A stretch of 64,000 bases of DNA, from positions 23,912 to 87,911 of the forward strand of contig CASHSZ010000088.1 of the NCBI GenBank assembly GCA_949358305.1. Reading direction: 5' to 3'. Both the position numbers and the translations under genes were made by a program. The DNA comes from Strigamia acuminata. Its lineage: Eukaryota; Arthropoda; Chilopoda; Geophilomorpha; Linotaeniidae. Positions 42,165-52,600 of the stretch are shown here, in pieces. The notes beneath the pieces are model-generated. The model was not told the DNA's origin. It was given only the letters and a program-made list of their open reading frames with translations, and ran no database searches. The stretch's first letter is position 1. Each line of letters begins with the position of its first letter.

Positions 42165-42505
42165 ACGAGAAAATACAAGATTCTCATTTTTTCCCGGTTT
42201 TGCTTTCATTTGATTAATTCTTATGTTACGTTTCAATGCAACTTATCTCATTTCAGAAAACTACAAGACACGAATAAAAAGAAGATTTTTTCGTCTGTTT
42301 CTTATTGCATGGCGGGTTAAGCCTATATATAAGATTTTTCTCATTTAATTAGAAATAAACAAAAAAAAAAAAAAAAAAAAAAAATCTTCTTTTTATATGT
42401 GTCTCGCAGACTTCTGAAATAAGATAAATTGTATTGAAACCAAAGGTAAGAATTAACCAAATGGAAGTAAAACCGAGAAAATACGAGAACTTCGTATTTT
42501 CTCGT
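42165..42505. repeat. Inverted repeat with arms of about 130 bp
   Basis: Left arm about 42165-42300 and right arm about 42370-42505 are imperfect inverted copies: GAGAAAATACAAGA, TTTCAGAAAACT and AATAAAAAGAAGATTTTTT on the left are mirrored on the right. A central spacer of about 70 bp includes poly(A). Likely a MITE or fold-back element; target duplicates were not resolved. Confidence 0.6.
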
Positions 42506-42759
42506 GTTTTCTCGCATTGTTCCGCGGTAGGCATCAAATGTACCACGTCCAACACGTACATGTACGCGCGTAGACTTGCGCGAACAATATGTGCGCGGAT
42601 GTTTTATTCGACGTCCCACGTTTTGGTTCTTTTTGTTGCGATTTTAATTTTTATCTTTTTTTTCACATCGAAGAAAATATGGAATAAGGAAAGAGAGGAG
42701 AAAAGCCGTCCACAAAGTCGCACCTGTCACCCGTCGTCCTTTTGGAACGCATCGACTTC

Positions 42760-43266
42760 ATGGAGGCGTGGAGCCACACGCCAAACTCGAGCGCCGCCAG
42801 TAGTTCCGTGCATGATGCACGCGAGCGAAAAACTAATGATCCCACGAAGATCAAGGGGGTATGTGTCCCATTCCGATATTTACTCTTTTGTCTTTTTTAT
42901 TTGACCTTTTTATTTTTTATTTTTTTTTTTTATATTTATTCGTTCTTTTCTCTCTTTCTCCAGTCGCTCGGTCGAAGACAGACGAAGGTCCAGGAGACGG
43001 CAATGGCGGCGACGGAGGAAAGGGTCGAAAAAATGATGGAGGGACTAGAGGAGAGAATTGAGGAGTTGATAGACAGGACGGAACAAAGACTCAAGAAAAT
43101 GGTGAAGGCGACGATGAAGGAATTTGAGAAAACATTTGAAGAAGCAGAGGAAAAATGGTGGAAGGCGATGGAGGGAACGATGGGTTGGATAGAGAATGTC
43201 GTTGACGACGATGATGACGAAGGCGCTGAAGAGGCAATTGGTGGTTCCGATCTTTCGATGGAATAA
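42760..43266 (+). CDS. Acidic coiled-coil family, member B, two exons
   Basis: Exon 1 42760..42858 and exon 2 42964..43266 join in phase 0 through GTATGT and TTTCTCCAG to 133 residues. Exon 1 ends KTNDPTKIKG, parallel to members A and C. Exon 2 is a long Glu/Lys/Met/Arg coiled coil (ERVEKMMEGLEERIEELIDR), a Trp-containing helix (EEKWWKAMEGTMGW) and an Asp/Glu tail. The Trp motif is also in member A (EKKWMGAMA). The ATG follows two exon-like upstream stretches; a start at an upstream near-cognate codon is possible. Role unknown: oligomerising coiled coil with an acidic tail. Confidence 0.6.
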   Translation: MEAWSHTPNSSAASSSVHDARERKTNDPTKIKGVCVPFRYLLFCLFYLTFLFFIFFFYIYSFFSLFLQSLGRRQTKVQETAMAATEERVEKMMEGLEERIEELIDRTEQRLKKMVKATMKEFEKTFEEAEEKWWKAMEGTMGWIENVVDDDDDEGAEEAIGGSDLSME

Positions 43267-43279
43267 TAAGAGGAGACGG

Positions 43280-43590
43280 TTTATTCCCACTCTCGTTTGT
43301 TTGTTTGTTTGATTTAGTTTTTGTTTTGATTTTTAATTTTATTTATTCATTTATTTATTTTTTTTTTTTCAATTGTCAAAGATGTGACACAACTCTTATG
43401 GGACAAAAACAACAATCCCCCATCTCATTGTCTCGTATTGTTTGTTCGTATTGCGTATATTTTGTTTCTCATTGTAAAAAAAAAACATCTCATCGGGTGA
43501 TTAAATATACGTCTTTATTTTATTTATTTTATTTATTTATCTGTTTCTCTTCTTTTCTATATTTTAGCACAATTTATAATCGACCCAGAG
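43280..43590. other. 3' flank of member B
   Basis: AT-rich with TTTATT arrays; TTTGTTTGTTTG at about 43295. No gene. ATTAAATA at 43500 could serve as a weak polyadenylation signal. Confidence 0.3.
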
Positions 43591-43925
43591 TGGTCGAGTG
43601 GGCAGCCCCAACAACTTGTTCCAAAATAAGCCCACAGACACACCTATAAAGCGTGTTTATTTCAAATAATTGTGCAAAAACACCCATTTAATTGTTTATT
43701 TATTAGTTCCTCGTGATACGCGCGTGGCCTGTGCGTTGACGACGTGTTCGCGATTTCACGACGGAATTCGTGGATCCGTTCGTCGGGATTGGACTTTTGG
43801 GTGTCGGGTGAAAACGACCGACCGGGGACGAAATTCGAGGCGGAGAAGGGAGAAGGGAGCAAACAAGCGCGCGCGCAAGACGCCAAACGGAGTAAAAAAA
43901 ATATCCAAAGAAGATGACTAAACTT
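43590..43925 (+). repeat. Dispersed repeat, copy at 45.98-46.22 kb
   Basis: GCAGCCCCAACAACTTGTTCCAAAATAA then ATAATTGTGCAAAAACAC and a CGG-rich stretch with TTGGGTGTCGG. The second part has a diverged copy at about 45985-46215. The first element is common to family R units. Open frames here are shadows. Confidence 0.6.
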
Positions 43926-44391
43926 TACTTTACTTTACTTAATTTTCGAATACTATGAGCACCCGGGATTCCATACTAAGGTCGAAATGACTAAAGTCGA
44001 AATCCCGTTTCGACCTAATTCGTTTCGACCCAGGTATCCCATCTAGTCTAAAATAAAAACAAACTCGCTGTTCACTAAAATATCTATATTTAAAGTTTTT
44101 ACAGTTTCTACAGTTTGCAGAATGTTATAAAAAAAAAAAAATAAATAAATAAATAAATAAATAAATAAAAATAAAAATAAAAATAAAAACAAATAAACAA
44201 ATAAAACGGAATAAAACGAAACGATGAAACAACGATACATTGAAGCGACGATTATATGGTGGAATAACGCCCACCGCGGCGACAATATCAAATATTAAAT
44301 CGAAAAAGTTACGCGAAAACGACAGTTATTTATTTGTATAACATTTTTTTTTCCCACATTTTTTTACCCCATTCACACATAGGATTGCCAT
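43926..44391. other. Spacer with (AAAT)n
   Basis: (TTTAC)n at 43922-43940, TTTCGACC-rich inverted bits near 43980-44035, then (AAAT)n at 44140-44200. No gene. Confidence 0.4.
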
Positions 44392-44935
44392 TTATTGACA
44401 CTTGTACATTTTATCTGGATATTCGACAAAGTACAAATTTGTCCATGGAACAAATCCATACTCGAATGGGATGGTGACGCCAAGTTTATCGTCTCTGAAG
44501 AATCGATCAAACTGCGCGCAAGACATATTCGAGTCCCAAAGGAAACGCATCCCCAAGACGAGAGTTCTTTCTTTCGTCACGACGATGAAGTTGGTTTCGG
44601 TGCCTCGATTCACCCACTCGACGTCCATCTTGATCTGTCCAATTATTTGGAAATGGTCACCAACGATGTTTTTTAGGTACCGGTGTCTATCGTCGTCGTC
44701 GTCTAGTTCGCGGATACTGTCCCGAGGGTAGCCCGTTTCTTCGAATAAACGTTCGTCGATGGCGCAGAAGCGCGACCACTCGATTACCAGGGCATTACGC
44801 GCGAGATTCCCTATCTTCACCTTGAGCAAGGGATGTTCGTTCGTGGGTTCAAGCGGTTTCGGCTGAATAAGAGAAGTTTTAGATTAAAAATTATACGAAA
44901 CAATTCGTATCTGTTCCTGGAATTACCTGGAACAT
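44392..44935 (-). CDS. Retropepsin-fold-like protein lacking the catalytic Asp motif, two exons
   Basis: Exon 1 is the nine bases ATGTTCCAG (44935..44927); exon 2 is 44862..44392. The splice (GTAATT, TTATTCAG) is phase 0 and gives 159 residues. The layout suggests a single retroviral-type aspartic protease domain: KVKIGNLARNALVIEW at 17-32 stands where families have a strand followed by D-T/S-G, and TLVLGMRFLWDS (103-114) looks like the ILGxDFL strand. Here the catalytic triplet is Glu-Trp-Ser (31-33), so proteolysis is unlikely. An Asp run occupies 57-61. It may be a domesticated retroelement protease used for binding. Fold assignment is by eye; the tiny first exon is the weakest part of the model. 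Confidence 0.5.
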
Positions 44936-45099
44936 GGTTCAATGTTGCGAGGAACGCCAACGAGACGCGGAAAACAGTCTTGTATCGTGTCTGAACTTGA
45001 TTTGGATGCAAATGAGACACGGGTTACGCCAGATGGCGTGGCGGTTGTGAGAAATTACGTCACACAGGCGCTCGCGCGGAGTTAAATAAAAATCCTCGA

Positions 45100-46560
45100 A
45101 ATATAGAAATTGATTTATCGACGGTGGAACCGATTCCACGTCGAGTGTCCCAACGATTAATTAGATTATAGAACTGGGTGTTGTCCGAAACGAAGATCGC
45201 GAACGCTCCGATCGGTTTACGATTTAAATTTCAACTCGCGGTACACGTTGCACCATCGTAGGCGATGCGAGTTTGTATAATCGCGTTCGACGAGTTTGCA
45301 GACACTTTGAATTCGTTCGCTTCGAGCCATCATGGAGATCCGAGGGTTTCGGTCACAATTTCCTGAATCGATTTGATACGGTTGTTCTGCTCCGCCACGA
45401 ACACTCCCTGGTTCGTCGAAAAACACTCCAAAGTGGGTTCGTCGGAGAACACGGGGCAGTTGGCGACCGATGCGCGCCGACAGCCCCGACAAATTGTTCC
45501 AAAATAAAATCCAAGCTCCCACAACGTTGTTTTCGATACGCGCGTTCCTACACGCGATGACGCGCGTGATGCGATGCGGGTGAGTGTGACACGGGTTTTC
45601 GAATTGGGCGTCGACGATGATGTTTGTCAACGTGGATAAACGTCCGCAAAGTGCCCGGAACGCAGTTAATTACCGACGAGAATTGAAAATGTAATCGTTT
45701 TTGATAAAAAGAAACCCTCGTAACGTTGAAACGATAAAGAGAACGCAAAATTCGGATTCGAATTCAGGTTCGATCCGCAAACTGTCGAGGCGCGACATGC
45801 CAAGCGTAGAGGGGAGCGTTTATCGCTTATAGGTGCCCGATGATCGGAGATGGGTGGGTGATCGGTACCAGACAGACACAAAACAGAATAAAATCTACCC
45901 AAGGAAGACGCCTAGAGTTTAATTTAGATACGCGCTCCCGTACGCTTCCACAGCGTTGGTGTTGTTTGGTTATAGCGATTGTTTGTTCCAAATAATTGTG
46001 CAAAAACACTAGTTTAATTGTTTATATACTTAATCCTCGGGAGATGCGTGCGACCTATACGCCGACCCCAAGCTCGTGATTTCGCTGCGGATTTCGTGGA
46101 TCTGTCCGGGCTTTTGGGCGCCGGACAAAAAAAAGTTCGATTGGAAATGGGTCCTCGGACGGAGAAAAGAGAAAGGAGTAGACACGCGCGCGTGGGACAC
46201 CCTGTGGAATAAAAAATACCCATGGAAGACAATGAAAGTTTAATCCCACAATCGTCGAATCGGTTTCGTGGTTTGCGCTCCAACTGTTAATTAGATTATC
46301 GTCGCTAGGACCGATTGAAACAAATTGTTTTGTGAAAAATTTGCAGTTTCAGATTTTAACTTTATCTCCCAGACTTCTTGCCCCATCGCTGTCTACGCTG
46401 TCTACGCGAGCCAGACGACAATATGAGTCCTGAGGTCCGAGAGCGAGTCTGCATGTCCCAGGGGACGGCATGCGAGTAGCCACTCGTGCGCCCCTTGCCA
46501 TCGCCAGACATGCTTTCGCCAAAGTATGAACCGTGACAACAACTATATTAAAACAATGTT
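45100..46560 (+). repeat. Two diverged family R units and associated repeat
   Basis: First unit about 45100-45860 with the CAGCCCCGACAAATTGTTCC element and second module, no hairpin. A segment shared with 43.66 kb follows (45985-46215), then a partial unit (about 46220-46540) starting AGTTTAATCCCACAATCGTCG. No genes. Confidence 0.6.
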
Positions 46561-46698
46561 TATTCGATCGAAAGAATCTATACAACAATTATGAGTACAC
46601 TTGTCAATTTATTTATCTATTTATTTGATAGAATCTTGGTTGTGGTCACTGTCGGTCACATCGTAACCATCGTCTTCAGGGCCCATCACCCCTTCTCC

Positions 46699-47382
46699 CT
46701 ACCACTCCTTTTCATCACCGTTATCATCGAGTCCTTCGTAACCACAGCCATCTTCCTCCTCCATCATGTCCACCATGTCCATCTCCATTTCCTTCACCTC
46801 CGCCTGCACCGCCTCTAGCTTCTTCCCCACCGACTTCAACACGCACAACGTCTTCGTCTTCTTTTCCCGCCATCTCGCCGCTTTCTCCATTCGCTCCGCA
46901 ACCACTTTGTCCAGTTGCTCCGCCAACACCTTCTCCATTCGCTTCGCCATAACCTTCTCCACCACATTCTCCGCCACATTCTCCACCACATTCTTCACCA
47001 CATTCTTCACCACATTCTCCATTTTTTCTGTTATCACCGCCTCGACCCTTGTTGCCAATCTCTCTTCCCGCAGCACCGAAGGTGAAGACGGCGGCGGCAA
47101 TGATGTCTCTCTTCGCGACTGGAAAGGGAAAGGGAGAAAAAAAAAAAAAGAGAATAAGCAAATAAATAAAACCCAAGACGTGGCGCGTACCCTCTTGATC
47201 AGCGTCGGTTTACTCCTTTTCTGCCTGCCTGGACGCTTGGACAAAGCGGGATCGAGCGGTACCGACGCGATAGCGGCAGTCGACGACGGCGATGTGGTTC
47301 TAGTCCGCGTCGCACGGAGAACGGGCGTCGAGATGGACGATGTTTCCCCTTCCCCTTTCACCTTCCATGTTCCTGTCATCAT
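46699..47382 (-). CDS. Acidic coiled-coil family, member C, two exons
   Basis: Exon 1 47382..47191 and exon 2 47118..46699 join in phase 0 (GTACGC, CTTTCCAG) to 203 residues. The ATG-ATG start is 5 nt after a TTTTTCAG acceptor. Exon 1 is Ser/Thr/Pro-rich and ends in KPTLIKR, matching the exon 1 ends of A and B. Exon 2 has an amphipathic repeat (VVKNVVKNVVENVAENVVEK), then Lys/Arg/Glu/Met coiled coil, then EMEMDMVDMMEEEDG and an acidic end. The short NVV/NVA repeat is encoded by ACATTCTCCACC-type units visible at 46960-47020. Family and function unknown; the phase-0 junction at the same place in all three members is the main support. Confidence 0.6.
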   Translation of the reverse strand: MMTGTWKVKGEGETSSISTPVLRATRTRTTSPSSTAAIASVPLDPALSKRPGRQKRSKPTLIKRVRATSWVLFICLFSFFFFLPFPFQSRRETSLPPPSSPSVLREERLATRVEAVITEKMENVVKNVVKNVVENVAENVVEKVMAKRMEKVLAEQLDKVVAERMEKAARWREKKTKTLCVLKSVGKKLEAVQAEVKEMEMDMVDMMEEEDGCGYEGLDDNGDEKEW

Positions 47383-47387
47383 GGTCT

Positions 47388-48125
47388 CTGAAAAAGAAAA
47401 AAACGCGATAGATAAAATCAAAAGAAAAAGAAAAAAAACAAAAAAAAAAAAACCAAATGGGTTATTAAATTGAGCTTCATTTTCTGTTAGCAACAATAAC
47501 CAAACAAACAAATTTTTTCTGCGCGCGCTTACGGATACAATACGTGCATAATTGGGCGGGAATAATTGACAAATGATACCACAAAACACTTGGCTCATTC
47601 GCTCACTCACGTTTAACGAAACGAAACAAAACACGCAACTGCAAACGCAAACTGTCTTTGCCCGGCTCTAGCTCGATTTAAAAAATGGCGACAATTGAAA
47701 CGAAGCTTCGTGCTTCACTGCAACGTGGTGTCGACGAGAGCGAGAGTGAGAGCGAGAGAAAGCGAGTGAGTGGGTGAGTAAGTAAGTAAGTAATCAAGTG
47801 GAGCATGCGTGGACTGGCGACGATATTTCCGCAGTCGTTCAATTTGGCGTGGGTTTACAACTCCGCTTATTTGGTCGCTGATCGAGTCGGCACGCACTTT
47901 AAACATGTTGACGGCAAACAATACACGCGGGAAAAAAAAAAAAATAACGCTAAGTTGTACGTAAGAAGAGTCTTCATTATGAATAAATGCAAAGGACCGA
48001 ACCCCGAATATTCGAGTGTCCACACAACCTATCGTCCACCGGGTCTTGGTGTCCAGATAGAAAGAGGGAGGGGACGGACGCGCGCGTACCGGACATTGCC
48101 ACTCGGGACAAAAAATGTGCATAAT
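47388..48125. other. 5' region of member C and spacer
   Basis: Poly(A/T)-rich intron-like sequence to about 47450, then mixed sequence with (GAGC/GAGT)n at 47735-47790. A 140-codon minus-strand frame (47715-48140) has no recognised domain and overlaps repeat sequence; not called. Confidence 0.35.
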
Positions 48126-48129
48126 AGGG

Positions 48130-48660
48130 AAAACGATCAAAGTTTAATTTCCTGATCTTGGAGTCGGTTCCGCGATTTGTGTTCCGACCAATAATTAGAT
48201 TATCCTCGCAGCGACCTACTGGAACAAAGATTTTGTGGAAAATCCGCCGTTTTATATTTTATTTTTTCTTTTCCGGTTGTCTCGCACCATGTAATCGACG
48301 CGAGTTTTTGAGATTGCGCTCGACCGGACTTTGCGAACAATCTCAGAGCGTTCCGGGCCCTCGCGGATATCCGGAGGGTTCCGGTGCGGCATGGGTTTGA
48401 TTGCGCTCGTTTTATTCTTCATTGGCCAGACGCGAATGGTCGGAGGGTCGCGTTCGCGACAAATAGGGGCAGTTGGCGCCGACGAGCGCCGGCAGCCCCG
48501 ACACATTGTTCCAAAAAAAAGCTCCTGTCGAGTTGATTCGATTCGATTCGTATCGTGTTAATTTATCTCTGCGATCTACGCGGTGGAAACAATGCCCCGC
48601 TCTTCTACCCCGTATTGCGCGCCTCATCGCGCATTAGATCGCATTTAAACGCGCGTACAA
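48130..48660 (+). repeat. Family R unit without hairpin
   Basis: Begins AAAGTTTAATTTCCTGATC and has GGGGCAGTTGGCGCCGACGAGCGCCGGCAGCCCC split by its own inverted symmetry, then GACACATTGTTCC. It ends at the start of the 9.27-kb-type repeat. Confidence 0.65.
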
Positions 48661-48970
48661 TTAACCTTATGGCGCGCATGCGGATTTCTCGGAGTGCGAA
48701 AGGGACCCTATTTTTAACATTACGGCGGCCTATACCTTGACCCCCTGTTCGCAGTCTCATGGCTGATTTTGCGGATTTCACTTATTTGTATATTCCGCAC
48801 GATCGCGCGCGTTTTATCAACCTTGGGAAAGCCGCTTTCTCAAATTTGCAAATTCCACATTGTGTGAACATGCTACAACGCTTCTGTGCGCGTCAATAAA
48901 AAAAAAAACCGATTAGAAATGAAATTCAGGGTTTTGTTAAAATAAAAATTATACAATATAATCAGTCTAT
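48661..48970. repeat. Second copy of the 9.27-kb dispersed repeat
   Basis: Matches 9265-9583 over about 300 bp with scattered changes, in the same orientation. It is uninterrupted and shows the approximate pre-insertion sequence around the Gypsy target. Confidence 0.75.
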
Positions 48971-48997
48971 AATGCTTCTATAATGCTGTTGGTTTAA

Positions 48998-49213
48998 TCA
49001 GCACATTGTAATCGTGTGAAAACACGCGCGCTCGCAATAATACATTACCCAATGTACTTGCACTGGCATGGACCCATCAGTGCGCACTTTCCCGTGCGTG
49101 CTGCTTGCACTATTTACATCAATTGTTGCTCCACAGGTTGCGCGACCTGCCGGGCAGTTAAGACGTACTAGAATAACCTCAGGATTTGATAAAACCTGAT
49201 TTTTGGATGACAC
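48998..49213 (-). CDS. Unrecognised open frame, possible exon
   Basis: 71 codons after a TTTACTTAG acceptor-like site; ordinary composition (VRLNCPAGRATCGATIDV, then GKVRTDGSMPVQVHW) suggests a beta-rich fragment. No ATG at the start and no downstream signal. It could be a relic exon of a mobile element or chance. Confidence 0.2.
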   Translation of the reverse strand: MSSKNQVLSNPEVILVRLNCPAGRATCGATIDVNSASSTHGKVRTDGSMPVQVHWVMYYCERACFHTITMC

Positions 49214-49259
49214 TAAGTAAATGGCAGTGAATGTGAGATGTGAGATACACGATGAATTT

Positions 49260-49480
49260 AATAAAATTTATATTTCCTAATCATGGGATTGGTTTCACGT
49301 TTCATAATCCAACAATTAAGTAGAATATCATTATTGCAATTGATTAAAACAAATTTTTTTTACAAATTCTTTGGTTTTACATTTTAAATTTATTTTCCAA
49401 TAGTTGGCACCATCGCAATTGCTGCGAGTTTAAAACACTGCATTCAGCAGAATTTACTGCACTTTCAAATCAAGGCCAGG
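49260..49480 (+). repeat. AT-decayed family R fragment
   Basis: TTTCCTAATCATGGGATTGG, AACAATTAAGTAGAATATC and GCACCATCGCAATTGCTGCG are changed versions of family R landmarks, with many C-to-T and G-to-A differences, consistent with age or methylation-driven decay. Confidence 0.6.
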
Positions 49481-49699
49481 CATACCTACTGCAAAGTAAT
49501 GTATAAACCATAAAGAAGCCTTTGATTCGGAATTGCCTGTAGGTAATTCTGCGCTGGTCTCCAATGGAAATGTCCGCGCCGGTCTTCCGTGCACGGGAAG
49601 TCCACAGAAAGTCCGTGCATTCCGTGCGCTGGGAGTCCGTGCGTCGTACCGCGTGATCTTGCATTGTTTTTTGTGGGCTTTTCCTGATTAGGATTACTT

Positions 49700-52600
49700 C
49701 CTTTTTAACTCTTGAAGAATTAAGTTTGTTTTTTTTGCTCCAAAACGTCCCAAAACGCCTGAAAATCGCGCAACTCGAGGCAAAACATTACAGTGTGTAT
49801 TCAAATCAAAACTAGCTACAAATACATGCTGAAATTAGCTAAATTTTCAAATTTTTTGGCTTTCAAGAAGTAATGGAAACATTTGACATAACGTGGATCA
49901 GTTGCATTCAAAAACTAAAATATTTTGTGTTTTACTTCAATTTTAAACTAAAAATGATGTCATTTTCTGTTTAAACCCCTGTTAAAGCTTGAAATACATT
50001 TTAACTAAAAGAAATAAGTTTGTTTTTTTCTTCGGCAGTGACGTGTACACACGAGCACGCCTGAGAACGCCAAAAAATGCTAAAAAACGCTCAAAAACGC
50101 CTGAAAATCGCGCAACTCGAGGCAAAACATTAATTTTTCATCTTTATTTCAACTTTTGTGACGTTTAAAATTGTGTTCTCATGTTTTTTGCCTCAAGTTG
50201 CATTGTCATCTGGCGTTTTGGAGTGTTTTTATGTGTTCGCAGGCGTTCGCAGGCGTTTTTTGGCGTTGTCACTCACTCAAGTGGCCAATTTTAGCATTTT
50301 CCGTAGTAAAAATGGCCGTTTTTCGTCAAAATGGCCATTTTTAGCCATTTTTCAGAGTAAAAATGTTTTTTTTTCACCGTTTTTATAGTAAAATGGCCAT
50401 TTTTAGTCGTTTTTTTAATCAAAAATGGCCGTTTTTATCGTTGAAACGTTATTAAAATGTAACGTTTCAATGGCGTTTTGATCTCGCCTCATTTCCGGTT
50501 TTGAAAATTAATAAACGCCCCGGCGTTTATTCGAGGCAACACCCAACTTGGGCTTTTATTCGCGTCGCACCGCATCATCATCTCACCTTGCCTCCCGTCT
50601 TGAAAATTTATAAACGCCCCGGCGTTTATTCAAGGCAAACCATTGTTTATGTAAGTTTTTCCTGATTAGGGTTACTTCCTTTAGAAGAAACACGTTTATT
50701 TCTTCTCGCTTAATCTTGAGTCGTGATCTCGCCTCGTTTCTGGTCTTAAAAATTAATAAACACCCCGGCTTTTATTCAAGGCAATACGGTACGTTTATGA
50801 AACCCAACTTGGGCTTTCATTTTAAAAAAAGCGCGTGTTCTTACGTCGAACTAAGAGATACAGGTGAATTAGCAACGCCTAATTTGATTTAATAAATAAA
50901 GCAAACAACATCTCGCCTCACTTCTGGCGTTTGTTCGAGGCAAGCCATTGTTTTTGCATTTTTTTTCCTGATTAGGGTTACTTCCTTTTTAACTCTTGAA
51001 GAAATAAGTATGTTTTTTTTACTCGGCAGTGACGTGTACGCGCGAGTACGCCTGAGAACGCCAAAAAATACTCCAAAACGCCTGAAAATCGTGCAACTCG
51101 AGGCAAAACATTAATTGTTTATTTTTGTTTCAACTTTTGTAACGTTTACAATTGTGTTCTCATGTTTTTTGCCTCAAGTTGCATTGTCATTTTGCGTTTT
51201 GGGGCGTTTTTAGGCATTTTTAGGCATTTGCGGGCGTTCTTGGGCGTTTTTTGGCGTTGTCATTCAATCAAATAGCCATTTTTAGCCATTTTTACCCATT
51301 TTTCATAGAAAAATGGTCATTTTTAGCCGTTTTTCATCCAAAATGGCCGTTTTTCATCCAAAAGGGCCGTTTTTCATCCAAAATGGAATAATTGTTGTGT
51401 CCGGATTTTATGTCATTTATTGTCTTAATTAAAGTTAACAAAGTGTCTTTAATTTTTGCTTTTCTTGAATTTCAGCTTTTTAGATATTTTTACATATTAA
51501 ACTTTCATTTTTTGTGATTTATTAAAAGTTACAGTGTTTTCATGAATTTTAGTGTCTATGATATTGATATTATCTTTATTCATTGCTATTTAAAGTTTTA
51601 TTACTTCTCTGTGTCTTATTTCTTTAATTCTTGCTCATTTTGTGTGATTTTGGATGATTTTTAGTGCATCCGTCGATTTACAGATCACTTGCGTAAGACG
51701 CGTGACGTCATATTTCTTAATCTAGTTCGGTTGTGTTCAAACTTCTAACCTTTTGTTTGGACCTTATTCTTGTGTTATGGATAGGTTTTAGAATTGATTT
51801 AGACTAATTTGGGGGTGATCTGTCGATTGGTTTGCTTTATTTTTGTCCCGGAACGGTCGTTTTGTCGTTTCGAGCGTTTGTTGTCGGTACGCACTTGTGC
51901 GCTGCTGACCGAGTTCATTCCGTTCGGCAAACGATTATTTTCAAGTGTTCTTTTAATAAATAGTGCTTTTGTTGTAGGAAATTACATTTCCTAATGTTAT
52001 TTTATTCAATACAGTGTGTATTCTTGATTTTATTCTTGTGTTGAAATTCAAATGTCGTGTTTTGCCGCTCTAGCGGATTTGAAGTGGGCGCCATGTTGGA
52101 TTTCCCCGCTAATTTCTTTATTTATCCATTTCATTTGTCTTTTTGAAAATGAATAAACGCCCCGGCGTTTATGCGAGGCAAGCCATAGTTTTTGTAGGTT
52201 CTTTCCTGATTAGGGTTACTTGTGACGTGCACGCGCGAGCTCGCCTGAGGACGCCAAAAAAAGCTCAAAAACGCCCCAAAACGCCTGAAAATCGCGCAAC
52301 TCGAAGCAAAAAATTACAGTTTGAATTCAAATCAAAACTAACCACAAATACATGCTACAATTAGGTAAATTTTCAAATTTTTTATCAATAAATGATGACT
52401 TTCAAGAAGTATGACAACATTTGACAAAATTTAGACCAGTTGCATTTAAAAACTAAAATATTTTGTGTTTTACTTCAATTTTAAACCAAAAATGACGTCA
52501 TTTTTTGTTTAAACCGGCGTTTATTTGAGGCAAACACGCCGCTGAGAACGCCAAAAAATGCTCAAAAACACTCCAAAAGACCTGAAAATCGCGCAACTTG

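Noticed and set aside
46724-47473. ORFs of 150 and 235 codons in other frames of member C
   Set aside because: Shadows of the Glu/Lys-rich exon, with Gly/Glu or Ser/Thr/Phe biased translations.
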